Shown: positions 22,873 to 33,883 of the stretch, in pieces
Position numbering within the stretch: the stretch's first letter is position 1
Layout: every line of letters starts with the position of its first letter
Origin: Corylus avellana
Lineage: Eukaryota; Streptophyta; Magnoliopsida; Fagales; Betulaceae
NCBI RefSeq assembly: GCF_901000735.1
Contig: NC_081548.1
Span: 8,025,811-8,089,810 of the forward strand
Direction: 5' to 3'
Length of the DNA: 64,000 nt
Made by a program: the position numbers and the translations under genes
The notes under the pieces: generated by a model
The model's input: only the letters and a program-made list of their open reading frames with translations
What the model was told of the DNA's origin: nothing
The model's database searches: none

Positions 22873-25800
22873 TTATTCATACATCAGAACTGAAAACAGG
22901 ATCTGATATCTGCCTTGAATCACACTTTATCAAGCCTTCAAGTAACAGGATGCAGATGACAGATATTGATGCCACTAACAGAAACCACTTTTTGTAGAGT
23001 ATATGCATAAACATCAGCATGCAGAAATACAAGCTCTTTTTCAACAATATGAGCTTGGTGCTTCTCAGCCTAATTCACAGGATGTAAGATGAGCTTATTA
23101 GTTTTAATTTAGAATTAACCACTCGAGTTTCATAATACTCTTAATACCAAAATAGCAATTCTGTGTCATCTTTTGAACATGTTGATTCTTCGTTGCATTG
23201 CATTTTGTACAATAAAACAGCGGTTTCTACATAGGTTCTCAGATAACATGACACTCTGAAAGCACCTAAGTACTTCATCTATGTTGCCCCAAGTAAGTGC
23301 CACCATCATTCAAATCTTTAATATAATCATTTGAAAAGAAGTAAAGGATACAGTTGGTACATTATGGTCATTTAGACAGGAATATATTCAAATTATATAC
23401 TTACTATAAGATATTGAATGTTGCCATAACAGAAATATAAGTAAAACTGAGAGAATAGAAAGGACATTGCAATGTGATACTAATCAAAATGAACTCCAAC
23501 TCCTGTTTCTTATGTCAACCAATTCAATTTGGACCTTCAAATATTAAAAAAAAAAAATAAAAAATAAAAAATAAATAAAAAATCTCCAAATCATATGTTG
23601 TCTAGTTCAGTCTGATCAAAATATGATATTCTTCTAAGTATAAATTATGTTAGCATCACTTTCCTATATTTCAAGTCATAGTCATGTCAGCATGATGAGC
23701 AACTGCAAGATAAAAAGGTTTTAGATATGAAGTTGGATTTCAACCATACAATCCAAATCTGATTCCAGTATGCAACCTAGTCACTGTCGCGTAATTGTGA
23801 AGGAAAATTCAAATGCAGCATACCCATGACTGCACCACAATTTAGCAATGCATCGACTATTGCAGTGTACGCCGTTCGATCTATAAACAAATCATGATAT
23901 GATTTCATTTCCAGCACAATCTTCTGAACTGAGAACAGATTCTTGCAATGCGCAAAACCCTACCAAAGAAAAATGACAAAAGGATTTTACTAAGAATTTG
24001 TATCAACAAGACAAATACACAAATTTAAATTTAACAAAACAGAAGCTAAAATAGCCCATTCCTCAAAGACAAAGCCCTGCTAATTTCATCCTACTGAATG
24101 GAGGATCAACAATAATACCAATTTGTGATAACACTGAATCAACAAGGACAAGTTTTACAGGGGAAGATGCAGAAATTTTGCATTCATCCTTGCACAAAAA
24201 ATGCTATGACATAATAACTTTTAGATTCTGTAGAATTATAAATTTGTTTAGGTAGTTGGATAATTCTTTACAGTATGCAAATATGAACTTCTACAAACTA
24301 ATCATTATAAACAGTTAGATAAAGACAAGAAAAACTGACCTTAAGTAATGTTGTATATGTGACAACATCAGGGAAAAGATCATCACGGCCAAATTCTTGT
24401 GCTTTGTCCTGAAAAGCAAAACCACAAGTAAATTTTAGTAATCTAGGCAATTCCCTTGAGCTACTTAAGAATAATTTTCAGGCTCTAAACTGGCCTTCCG
24501 GATATATGCTTGTGACCTTCATTTCCTTCAACACATGCATTGCTGCATCCAACTTTTCAGTCTTGACACAAGCAAAGATTAGAGTATTATAGGTGATCTT
24601 ATCAGGCTTTAACCCTAGACGTAATATCTCTCTATACGCAGTTATCGCAGCTTGTGGAAGGCCTGTGTTTATATATCCCTGAAAGTACAAAACAGAAAAC
24701 AATTAAGCTACATAATTGCACCTTTAGAATTATATCATTTGCATCTCATGACCACATCAACATGTTAAATTCGCAAAGCCTAAAAGTGTGTCTTACACTA
24801 TGATTTCGCAAACCAAAAGTACAATTTTAAACTAAATCGCAGAAAATGTATTGTTTATGAGTGCATTTTTTTAAAAAAAAAAATTGAGATTTGAAAACGT
24901 AGACAAATATTGATTTTCAAATCGCAAGCATGGAGGTACGTTTTTAAAATAACCTACAGTTTTAAAAGCTAAACTACGATTTTACCAAACGCTTAACTGT
25001 GTTTTTAGAAAACATGTTTCAAATCATTCGTTTTAAAATCATTATTTTTAAATCGCATGTTTTGAAATTGCAAGCAAAGAAAAAAAAAATCATACAATCC
25101 TGTTTTTAATTTTCTTACAGACGGATCAGCGCAGAACCTTCATTAATAAGTTGAATATTGAGATTGAGGGACTGCCGCCTTCACGCAGCACAAAACCATA
25201 TCGTGCAAGAAGGCCATTAGCACGGCGTAAATCTCCTGCACTACAGCAATCCAAGTGAAGGCATATCAGTGAGCATTATGTGATTACAGCTTAATAAGTC
25301 TCAGTGTCTAAGTGAAAGTAGAAGATTCTCAATTTCTAACACTGACCAGCTTCAATCAAAGCATTTAGTAGGCCGTAGATAAGTGGTGCCGACAGCTTTG
25401 GACTCCCAACAGCAGTACCTTGCTCCACCGACTCCAATATTTGAAATGCTTCATCGATTCTTCGAGCCAAACCCAAGCCCTTAACAATTAGATAAATACA
25501 TTAAAAACAAACAAAAACAAAGGCGTCCATCACGCTCACAGAGAGATATACGACAAAAGAAGACATTTTCTTTTATTGAAGTACCTTCAGAAGTGTACCG
25601 TACGTGACACTGTCAACGCCACAACTGTCCGGCTTTGACATTTCGTCGAACATCTTAAGCGCCGAATCAACGTCACTGCAGTGAACACAGGCCTCCAGAA
25701 CGGCGTTCATGACGATGGTGTTCAGCTTCCCATACCGTCTCTTTGCAAGCTCAATCTCCTCAAATATCTGCAACGCACAAAATTGAACAAATAATTAGCA

Positions 25801-26077
25801 AATGAATTTCAGAATTCTTATTCACAGAGAGAGAGAGAGAGAGAAAGACCTGGCGAAGCTGCCTTCGGCGAGTGAGGTGGACGATACGAGAAGTGAGGGG
25901 CTTGAGATTGGGTTTGTGGGGAGAGGCTTTCCTGACCAAACGACGCCGCATGGGAATAGTGCAACACAGCGCGAAAGAGAAGCCCGGAATCGGAGTCGGC
26001 GAGTGAGGGGGCGAGAAGGCGTGGGTATGATGCATTGTTGGTAGCAGTGAACGGCGAAGGACCGACCCATCAGCCAT
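17337..26077 (-). CDS. CBSPPR1: CBSPPR1: PPR and CBS-domain protein, 12 exons, 605 aa
   Basis: Coding exons on the minus strand: 26077-25850, 25767-25585, 25479-25347, 25235-25138, 24678-24517, 24408-24340, 23959-23824, 22780-22548, 19837-19760, 19339-19271, 18254-18078 and 17588-17337. All junctions are GT-AG, phases agree and they total 1818 nt. Residues 1-76 are basic and Ser/Pro-rich, fitting an organelle transit peptide. Residues 77-400 hold PPR helical repeats (for example [20 protein letters not shown]), which bind RNA base by base. Residues about 470-595 form a pair of CBS motifs ([27 protein letters not shown]), which bind adenosyl ligands. This fusion is that of Arabidopsis At5g10690 (about 580 aa). 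The gene looks intact. Intron 8 (2.7 kb) and intron 10 are swollen by repeats and a LINE. The head-to-head neighbour is PTRHD1. Exact start and small exons are predictions. Confidence 0.9.
18300..19045 (-). pseudogene. LINE reverse transcriptase fragment in CBSPPR1 intron 10
   Basis: On the minus strand the conceptual product shows the C-terminal part of a plant L1-type polyprotein: [38 protein letters not shown], then a CCMCKKNE zinc-binding segment of the zf-RVT type with HLLNC shortly after in a shifted frame. Several shifts and stops occur. It has the same orientation as the host gene. L1 elements insert by target-primed reverse transcription and are usually 5'-truncated, as here. Confidence 0.78.
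20447..20524. repeat. Tandem duplication, 39-bp unit x2
   Basis: The unit beginning AGCTTTCCAAAATAAAAGAC occurs twice back to back with no difference except at the far end. It lies inside intron 8 of CBSPPR1. Confidence 0.92.
20661..20740. repeat. Tandem duplication, 40-bp unit x2
   Basis: The unit beginning TATTCTTCTATCT occurs twice back to back with one C/T difference. It lies about 140 bases from the 39-bp duplication, in the same intron. Confidence 0.92.
21154..21174. repeat. Short telomere-like CCCTAA array
   Basis: Three and a half units of the 6-mer CCCTAA lie in intron 8 of CBSPPR1. Read on the minus strand, they sit about 100 bases before an ATG at 21054 whose short frame starts [13 protein letters not shown]. 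Telo-box motifs are common in plant 5' leaders, so this could be the decayed start of a retrocopied gene. The product is not recognised. Confidence 0.4.
22828..22869. repeat. (TA)n microsatellite in CBSPPR1 intron 7
   Basis: About 42 bases of alternating TA lie 48 bases upstream of the exon 8 acceptor in the direction of transcription. Confidence 0.95.
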
Positions 26078-26084
26078 ACAAAGC

Positions 26085-26115
<31 letters not shown>

Positions 26116-26489
26116 CAGTGGATAATGCGAGAGAATGGAATGGAAATTTGTAGTGAAAATCATTGGCGGGTAATGTTGATTGGTGCACATCAGGCTGGGC
26201 TTTACGAGCCAGGCCCATAAAGGAAGTCCACGTATACGTTACTGAGTTATTGGTGCACATACGCTTACCGAGTTTTTCTGAGGCCCAAGTAAACTATAAT
26301 ATGGGCCAAGTATATGTGACTGTCTTCTTCTCAATGACTCGAGCCCACTGAGCATAGCATGGCATCTCTTCTCGCCTCGCCATTTCGTTCACCTTCACAT
26401 ACTCCAGCTCTCGCTTTCCCTTCTCAAGCACTACAACTGGGGCTACCTTTTCCTCTCCCCGGCGCGTCTGGACTCGGCCCTCGAACTCA
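26078..26489. promoter_or_regulatory. Shared promoter between CBSPPR1 and PTRHD1 copy 1
   Basis: The two start codons are divergent and about 412 bases apart. The interval holds GGCCCA motifs in both directions (26212, 26282 and TGGGCC at 26302). Site II/TCP motifs of this kind are common in promoters of housekeeping and organelle-protein genes. A (GA)n tract at 26088-26115 lies in the CBSPPR1 leader and reads as CT on its strand. Homology with the second PTRHD1 locus ends inside this region near 26262. Confidence 0.6.
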
Positions 26490-27164
26490 ATGAGTGAACC
26501 CGCCGCACACGAGGACGGCAACGGCGTGAAGGCGGAGAACTCCGACGTGCTCGTCCAGTACGTGGTGCTCCGGCGAGACCTGATTGACACGTGGTCGCTC
26601 GGAAGCGTGGTGACACAGGGCTGCCATGCCTCCGTGTGTGCTGTCTGGTCCCACAAGGACGATCCTCACACCGTCGAGTATTGTAGTCCCCAAAACATTG
26701 ATTCTATGCATAAGGTAAAAAGCCTTGTTCTATTCTTTAATTAATGCGTTTCATAATTTTCTCCGAAGGTTAGATTAAGAATGTTCCAAGAGTGGCAAAT
26801 TTTACTTGCTAGCAGAAATTTATATAATATGTATGTATGAGAAGAGGCATGGCTTCCAAATTTTACTTGTAGAATATGGTCTAAAACTTTTAAGGTTTTG
26901 ATTCATACATGTTTTCCTATGAACCAGCTAATTGCCTAAAACAGACCTACTTGAAATTCATTGTATTTTTCAAAAATGTAGGTCACTCTTGAGGTGAAAG
27001 GAGAACCTCAGATCTTGAACTTGTCAGAAAAGCTCACAGCTGGTGGCATTGCTCATAAACTGTGGATAGAACAACCTGAAAACATTCCAACTTGCCTTGC
27101 TACCAAGCCCTATCCCAAATCTGTAGTATCATCATTTTTTAAGAAGCTGAAACTCTGCAAGTGA
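26490..27164 (+). CDS. PTRHD1-type peptidyl-tRNA hydrolase, copy 1, N-terminus shortened
   Basis: Exons 26490-26714 and 26982-27164 (GT-AG, phase 0) encode 135 residues. Motifs of the PTH2/PTRHD1 family are VLVQYVVLRRDL, VVTQGCHASVCAVWSH, DDPHTVEYC and LWIEQPENIPTCLATKPYPK. PTH2 enzymes release amino acids from peptidyl-tRNA; activity of the PTRHD1 branch is less certain. The apparent orthologue is At5g10700. The upstream ATG at 26359, which matches the start of copy 2, is out of frame here because of a 1-bp deletion near 26388. The first usable ATG is therefore 26490, and the Ser/Arg-rich targeting extension is lost. It also has Ser where copy 2 has Pro in TW(P)LG. It may be a cytosolic form or an early pseudogene. 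Confidence 0.85.
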
Positions 27165-28860
27165 GGTAACCTTAATTTCACCAACCCATTATTTTTTATG
27201 TTGTTTTTCTGTTGGGAAATGCCTGAATTATGTAGTTGAGTCGCTGAGATTGAATGAATTTGAATCACGAAAGCTCAGGCTGCTCAGCCCTCACCCTTGC
27301 AGAAGGTTTTCAATCCAAGCCCTATTCCTGAACCACTCCACCCTCCAAAAAATAAAACGAGTCCTATTCAATTTCGTTGTCTCATTGGCTTGCCGTCACC
27401 GACTCTTGACGCTTACCGAGAAAAAGAATTGCAGCCCGGGAAAAAGATGTAATCATTCTGTGGCCCAAATAAAAACAATGCAGCCTATCTGAGGAACAAA
27501 TAAAACTAAGGCAACTTTTTTTGGGCGTAAAACCTTTTTCAGAGAACATTTTCCCCAATATTGGGTGTTTGGGACAGCTGAAAATATTGGTCAAACTGAA
27601 AACGTTTCGGTTGACCAAGGAAATTAACGTTCCCCTGAGTATAAACCATTTTTTGCCTTCTACCTCTCATCTCCCTTTCCCCACACCCCCCAAACACATT
27701 TTCGCAGCTCCCTTACCTTTTTGATTCTCACACATGATCTCTCTCTCTTCCTCCCTATCCTCCTTCACTGTCTGCATTAGAGTTCTCGTGTATGAAGTAC
27801 TCTTGTCCCTCTCGCACGTCCTTCTCATCTAACAAAAAAATTTCGCATCTTGTCTTTCTCGGATCTCTTCTACATCTGATCTTTCTCCATTTATTTTTGA
27901 CAAATAAACCTTTTTGGCAGCCAGAGCTTCACTGCTCCTTCCTGTGCAAAGATGTACCTTGTATTCTTCTTGTTTAATTTGTTAGTAATGTTTATGCCAT
28001 TGAGTTTGTGTTTAGCTGGCTTGTGAGTTAGGCCCATGGGATTCACCGAGTCAAATTGTCGAACACCTTGTAAGCAAGTGCACTCCTACTCGAAGTGGAG
28101 TATTCTTTCAATCTAATTTCCGCTCCTTTTTACAATCTCAATTCAACACAACGAAAGGACTCTACTGACCTTTATGGTTGTTCTTTTGTACTTACAATTA
28201 GTTAGGCACTAACTTGTGTAACTTTATTTGGCTTATTGATATTTAATCCTGCTTATGATGTGGAGATATTTCTATATTGCGTTATGTTTATATCTTTATG
28301 GGATATTATATGTTTTTATCTTGCATTATCATTCATGTTTCTTCTTCCAATTCATCTTCAGCCAAAAGGTCCCACAAGAAAAGAAGTCGTACCAACAGTG
28401 AAGTTCATTGTTATAATCAGATATTTGAACAGTTGAAAGAGGTTGTAACAGCACTTAAAAGCTTTCAATAAGAGTTTAGTCAATGCAGATCACCTTTATG
28501 AAAAAGTGATGAAGATGAAAGGATAAGAAGATGTTATACTTGGATATGCATTTGACCACTTGATGTGTGATGAGAAGGCCGCAAGAGCCTTTCTGGCAAA
28601 GAAGGTTAAACTTAAAAGATTTGGTTAGACAAATTCTTCAACAACCATGGAGATCATGAAGATCATAATTTGAATATTATATATATATATATATACTAAC
28701 TTGATTGTAAATTGTAATAACATATATGATTGAACATGGATGGTAATACTTTGGCCAAAACTTGGATTATAATATTTATGGTTGAACTTGAATGGTAATA
28801 TTTATAATTGAATTTTTGTGGATTGTTTTAATGTAAAATTGTGAAAACTGAAATATAATT
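27165..28860. other. Interval between the convergent pair at locus 1
   Basis: Homology with the second locus continues past the PTRHD1 stop to about 27255, then ends. From 27255 to about 28360 no gene is recognised. The TTTTCAGAGAACATTTTCCCC and AAACGTTTCGGTTGACC blocks near 27535-27620 look like a dispersed repeat. A Myb/SANT-like fragment follows at 28365. Confidence 0.45.
28365..28640 (+). pseudogene. Myb/SANT-like protein fragment, PIF/Harbinger-associated type
   Basis: The plus strand shows a lysine-rich segment, then VNADHLYEKVMKMKG, then LGYAFDHLMCDEKAARAFLAKK in shifting frames. This resembles the C-terminal part of plant Myb/SANT-like proteins related to the DNA-binding partner of PIF/Harbinger transposases. 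Stops and shifts occur between the pieces. It lies in sequence present only at locus 1. Confidence 0.45.
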
Positions 28861-28991
28861 CAAAAGGTTAAAACTACACAAAGGGAGATAGATCTTCCTA
28901 TTACGTCATGGAGGAAGCGAAGTAACATAAACGACAACAAGTAAAACAAAAAGACAAGCCTTTGATCTGATCATCTGGGTATGTATATATG

Positions 28992-29192
28992 TCACTGAAC
29001 GACCAAGCGTTTGGCACAGATGGTGCAGTAGTGCTTGCGCTTGTTCCGGAAGTAGAGAGGCACGAAACAGAACCTCCACTGGCTCTGTATGTCGATGGCT
29101 TGCACCATCCCTCCGCAGTACGGACACGCACCTGGCGCTGCCTGCCTCGACACAACCCTCTCGTCCTCATCGCAAACAAACACCAGACACAT
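28992..29192 (-). CDS. 66-residue CPYC/CTIC zinc-ribbon protein, copy 1
   Basis: This is a single exon of 66 residues starting MCLVFVCDEDERVVSRQ. Two cysteine pairs, CPYC at about residues 23-26 and CTIC near residue 57, flank a hydrophobic FCFVPLYF stretch, which suggests one zinc ribbon. Arabidopsis At5g10695 has nearly the same protein. It has been labelled methionyl-tRNA synthetase in some databases, but nothing here supports that enzyme. Function is unknown. The gene converges on PTRHD1 copy 1. Three residues differ from copy 2 (Glu/Gln 10, Ile/Met, Ile/Val), so both copies appear to be under constraint. The start is fixed by homology: both copies share the ATG, and their leaders differ. 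Confidence 0.85.
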   Translation of the reverse strand: MCLVFVCDEDERVVSRQAAPGACPYCGGMVQAIDIQSQWRFCFVPLYFRNKRKHYCTICAKRLVVQ

Positions 29193-29259
29193 CCTTTTTT
29201 TTCTTTCTGTCTCTCGATCTGTCCGATTTGTGCTGATAATTTAGAACTTGGAATATTGG

Positions 29260-29490
29260 AATTTAGGTGATGGATTTTGGTGAACGACGATGTTGATTGT
29301 TGATATGTTGTGTATATAGAGGATTGAGAATGGTTTAGGTTGGGGTCTCGATTCTCGAAGGATTTAGGTGGGTCTGGGTTCCACGAAGCCTGGAAATCTA
29401 GAAATCTTTTGTGTATGAAGCGCGTGTGTAGAAGATTCTAGCCCCGAACCGATTACTTTTTCACGAACTTTATCTCCAAAGAATCTCATC
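29260..29490 (-). promoter_or_regulatory. Promoter of zinc-ribbon copy 1
   Basis: A TATATA box lies near 29312-29318 on the minus strand. A conserved block, TAGAATCTTCTACACACGCG read on the minus strand (about 29423-29442), matches the copy 2 promoter. It contains a CGCG core of the type bound by CAMTA calcium-responsive factors. Homology between loci ends near 29485. Confidence 0.5.
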
Positions 29491-29894
29491 TCATTCTGGG
29501 CGGCTTATACGATTTGGGGCTTTAAGGTGACAAGTTTAAATGACCATTTTCTTATATTTAAGGGAAAATTTCACTTTTTTTTTTTTTATTTACATCACTG
29601 CACAAGCGTAGGGAAGAAAGCAAGAAATTCGAATTAGTGACCTCTATTTCATTGAAACATAGTCCCCAATTGATTAAGCTATCTTTTGAAGACTAAAAAT
29701 TTCATTTAATTCTCTTGAATTGTCATATCTTTCTCAATTACTCCATAAAAAAAATAAATTAAAAAAAAAAAAAAAAAACTCTCAATTTAGTATATCCATA
29801 TTTTAATTTCATTATTGCATTAGTGTGTGTTTGCTTTCCTACCCATCTTGGTAGATGTTCATTAATATTTTATATATATAATTGTTGGGACAAG

Positions 29895-31840
29895 TTTAAC
29901 GCCCCGAAAATTAATTAACTAGTAATTAATTTCATGGTTTGTCTCCCAGCGTTATTCCACTCCGAACAATACTCAAGGACTTCTACTCCTCGAAAACAAA
30001 TGATACTAAACAGCGAAAACAAAAACATTCTATAAATATAATTGTTACAACCAAAGCGTCTACCAAGGAACATCAAAATAGCTGAAATCACACTATACAA
30101 GTCATCATATTTACAAGGGATTCATGTTAAATCTTAATATGCAAACATCCATAAAAGCTTTAAGTCTACAACATAACTCAAAGTACTAGTTATCATGAAT
30201 ACCTGCCTAAACTTGCAATAAGTCCTTAAGCATCTCCTAGGTCGAATCCTTCAAGATAACCGGATGCTTCGCGGTATCCATCTTCTGCTAAACTATCTAT
30301 AACAGCATAGTTGTACATATGGAGAAAAAATGGAAATAATACAATGGTAAGTCCGACGACTTAATGAGTATAAATGCACATGACGTATCTGTCATTAACG
30401 AGTAAACTCAGTTGTTTATAAAACACATGCAACATTATGATAGTTTATCATAGATGTGATATAGATATAATATATATGTTTATCATAGATGTGATATTAC
30501 CCCTTATCAACAAGGTTAGCGCTGTCCTGAAGGACCTGTAGTACAACACTGGTGCTCCGGATATTGCACACTATCGTACATAACATTAGTGGCACGACCA
30601 AATCCGATCGACCTCGGGTGGCCCACACCATTAATGATGTTCGTCCTATAGTGACCATCCATAGGGAATGGTTGTGCCTTGGTTACAAAACCATTGGATC
30701 AAAAGCCCACACACACACACACATTTGACCATAAAGTTAACATGTATAGTAAGCCCATGACCATTCTGCACATACCGGTGTACTATGTCATACGATGCAA
30801 TTAGTCTTATCAGTCTTTTACATGCATTGTTTTACAAGTCTCATTATTATCTTGTTATCAACACACGTTTTCATAAAAGAGAGTTTATAGTAGTTCCAAA
30901 ATGTATTTCATGAGAGTTGCAAAATATGCATGTTTAATATATATAAAATAGACGAGCAATGCAGAAAAAGTAACAACAAGCATCTATGTGCGTTTGTACT
31001 CACCTGGGTCATAAGACTCCTCCGTAAAATTTCCTTGAGGCTCCATAACCTCAAATATTGAGAAAAGACCTATCATTACTTCTAAAATCCAACTAAAACC
31101 AACTTAAAACATAAAAACATAGGCTATCAAACGATTTGCCAAAGTGTTGTTCCCTGGAACGCTTCTGACCGTACGTCCAATCTCGTGGCCGTATGTCCAC
31201 TTAGAGAGTTTCAGGTAGTTACTCATTTGGTTCAACTATCATCCTATACTCCCAAATTGGTTCTAAAGCTACCAAAATGATATCTAGGACCTCGTATCTC
31301 AAAACAACAACTCCATGCAAAAGGAAATAAGTCCAATAAGAATGAAACGCTATCCCAAGCTTAAACTAAGATTAAGGACAACAACATAACTAGAAGCTAC
31401 AAACTACCATCTATGCTAACTATGGAATGCATTTAAACACCATAACAATTATGTAACAAGCTAGGCTTAGAAAGATACCTCTTTGAAGTGAAAAACCCCC
31501 AAGAATCACTCCTTCTCCAAGAACTCACAAAATCCTCACAATACACTCACACAAGGGTATCTAGAGGTTAACCCAAAAGTAGAGTACGTCTAGTATTATT
31601 GGGGCGTACGTTCGTGTACTATTTGCAATGTATGGCGTACTATTGTCAGCGTACATACGGTGGTCCCCATGCGTACGTTCGCACTAAAAATAGGAGCATA
31701 AGTCTGGCAACCCTAGCGTACTTCGGGTCAGACAGTCCGAAATTTTCAAGATGCCCTTCCTGTTGTCCCTAGTAATCCAAAGTCTAAATTAACCCTCTAA
31801 CTAAGCTACCTAAGCTTCGTTAATTATTTGGGTCACTACA
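29895..31840 (-). mobile_element. Ty3/gypsy solo LTR, minus orientation
   Basis: On the minus strand it begins TGTAGTGACCCAAATAATTA and ends GGGGCGTTAAA. It is flanked by ACAAG at 29890-29894 and 31841-31845. The 1946-bp unit belongs to the family of the LTRs at 33884, 35688 and 41743. It shares the start block, repeated CGTACG motifs and the GGGGCGTTACA end (here AAA). There is no internal region, so it is a solo LTR. Confidence 0.87.
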
Positions 31841-31845
31841 ACAAG

Positions 31846-32282
31846 GCCTCGCTTGGCGTTGGCCCCACTTACAGCAAGACCTCCATGCAACGTGTAGAGC
31901 GTCGACCCCTGCGCCCACAATGGACATACCTTCAACCCTCGAGCTCGTAGCCTTCGAGCCTGCAACCCCCAAGTTAGCAATCCATCACCAACCCTCAATC
32001 CAACGATTACTGAGTTGTAGGAGAGGAAGTAAATGTGGACTTCAAACCCGAACGTCCGAGAAAGGGATCATCTATGTCCTGTCGAAGACTTGAAATAATA
32101 TATGATCCCAGAGATGCCCTTTACCCGTACTAAAGATCATAACTCATGCTAAAGTAAACGTCAAATCACAAAAGATATTTATCATGTCAAGACCGCCTTC
32201 TGTCACATCAGACTCGCCTTCCCTCACCGGTGTTAGTGGGATCCATGCCTATCAGTACGGACGAGGGACCCATTTCTGCAAG
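31846..32282. other. Intergenic, no gene seen
   Basis: This is the host side of the hAT insertion and continues at 44959. It is unusually GC-rich for the window (GGCCTCGCTTGGCGTTGGCC). A weak open frame on the minus strand has no recognised product. It may be old retrotransposon sequence. Confidence 0.35.
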
Positions 32283-32551
32283 ACCATGCCTAGGGGTGAA
32301 AATGCGATTTTTATTAATCGCCTTCTAATCTCTATAACTGCTTTCAAAAGCGGTTAGCGGTTAGTGGGTTTTTTAAAACCGCTAACCGCTTCTTTTAATA
32401 TAATATATATATTTTTATTATATATATAATATAGAAGTGCAAAACGATGTAGTTTTACACTTCTATATATTCATTTCTTTCTAGTTTCTAACCCTAAACC
32501 TATCTTCTAAATCACTCAGCCTCTGCCTTTGCCTCTCACGCTCACTCACAC

Positions 32552-32745
32552 CGTCTCTCGTTGCTCTCTCGCTGCCGTCCTCGACTTGCCGTCTCTCGTC
32601 ACTCTCTCGCTGCCTTCCTTTACTCGCCATCTCTCATTGCTCTCGCTGTTGTCCTTGACTCACCGTCTCTCGTCACTTTCTCACTGTCGTCCTCGACTCA
32701 CCGTCTCTTGTCGCTCTCTCGACTCGCCGTCTCTCGTCACTACGC
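32552..32745. repeat. Minisatellite, ~38-bp unit, about 5.5 copies
   Basis: Units begin CGTCTCTCGT or a close variant at 32552, 32590, 32628, 32664, 32702 and 32728. Spacings are 38, 38, 36, 38 and 26. It is strongly CT-rich on the plus strand and leaves two frames open by composition only. It lies in the left arm of the hAT element. Confidence 0.88.
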
Positions 32746-33059
32746 AAGGTAAGTTAGCAACTTGATTTTGATTTTGGTATACTTGCACCATTTCTTCAAG
32801 AATATGAGGTTAAATGTTTATTGTTTATTGTTTATTGTTTGAATTTGGTATGCTTGATTTTGTCTTTTAAATTGGCTTTTAAATTGTTTATTCTTTAGGG
32901 TTTAGTTGAAAGTTGATGAATTGTTTATCAATGTCAAACCATAATGATCATTTGTAAAATAGAACCTAGATGGTCATATCTACACAATTGAGTGGTTACT
33001 CTTTTAGCCCTATTCAGTCATATGGTATTCCCATTCCTGATGTTCCTTATTTGAATCTT

Positions 33060-33395
33060 GGGGAAAATGCAGTTTACCCTGCTGAAGTTTCAAGGGTTTT
33101 TCAATTTTAACCCTAAAATTCAAAAATTGGCAATCTACTCCCCTGAAGTTTCAAAAATTGGCAATTTAAACCTTTCGTTACTAATTTCTGTTAAATTGGA
33201 CGGAAATTTTTTTAAAAAAGCCTGAGGGTAATAATGTAATTTCATAAATTTTCGTCCATTTAGACAAAAAAATTAAATGGGGGCTTTAAATTACCAATTT
33301 TTGAAACTTCAGGGAGGTAGATTGCCAATTTTTGAACTTTGAGGTTAAAATTGAAAAACCTCTGAAACTTCAGGGGGGTAAACTGCATTTTCCCC
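33060..33395. mobile_element. MULE-type MITE, family A copy 2
   Basis: This is a 336-bp foldback with ends GGGGAAAATGCAGTTTACC and inverse. Flanks TTGAATCTT (33051-33059) and TTAAATATT (33396-33404) match at 7 of 9 bases. It has the same length and colinear sequence as copy 1. It is inserted in the hAT element. Confidence 0.85.
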
Positions 33396-33883
33396 TTAAA
33401 TATTTTTGGGGAGGTTATTATCCTCAAAACATTATGGTTCCCAGCAAGTCTTTTAATTTTCTTACTTCCCCTTGTAATGACAATTTTTTTTTTTTTTTTT
33501 TTTTATAAGTAATGCAAATAGGGGCGCAATCCTAATACACGAGAGATAACCCCTAATGTGTGGAATAAGAAGAACAAAGATAACCCATAAACTTCTGTTA
33601 ATATTTCGATTTTTTGTGAAGTATCAATTTTTCTTTGTCCCATTCAAACATAAAGATTGTATCTATTTATGAATATTTGCAAGTCTCTAAACATGAATAT
33701 GTATATATACTAATGCATGCACATGGCATGTATCTTTATGGTTGCAAAATGTCACATTGGTTTATTCTTGATGCCTTGATTTGCACACAAAATTGGTTAT
33801 TGGACTGCTTATGTTTGTCTAATACCCCGATAAAAACAATTGTTTTTATTAAAAGATTTTCTACAAAGAACAACTAAAGGATT

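Noticed and set aside
22880..23070. Possible extra CBSPPR1 exon on the minus strand (an [21 protein letters not shown] segment after an AG)
   Set aside because: Exon 7 joins exon 8 in phase without it and the joined protein reads through the expected conserved residues. No similarity to this family was seen.
25822..26190. Long overlapping frames on both strands over CBSPPR1 exon 1
   Set aside because: They are shadows caused by the (GA)n tracts and GC-rich exon. Splice phase and homology select one frame only.
26359..26492. Upstream ATG of PTRHD1 copy 1 as the real start
   Set aside because: It is out of frame with the PTRHD1 domain and terminates at the TGA overlapping the ATG at 26490.
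28901..29179. Cys/Arg-rich minus-strand frames overlapping zinc-ribbon copy 1
   Set aside because: They are alternative frames of the 66-residue gene. The same shadows appear over copy 2 at 52969-53201, and only the CPYC/CTIC frame is conserved at residue level.
32529..32765. Ser/Leu-rich protein encoded by the minisatellite
   Set aside because: The frame is open because the 38-bp repeat lacks stops, and two frames are open equally.
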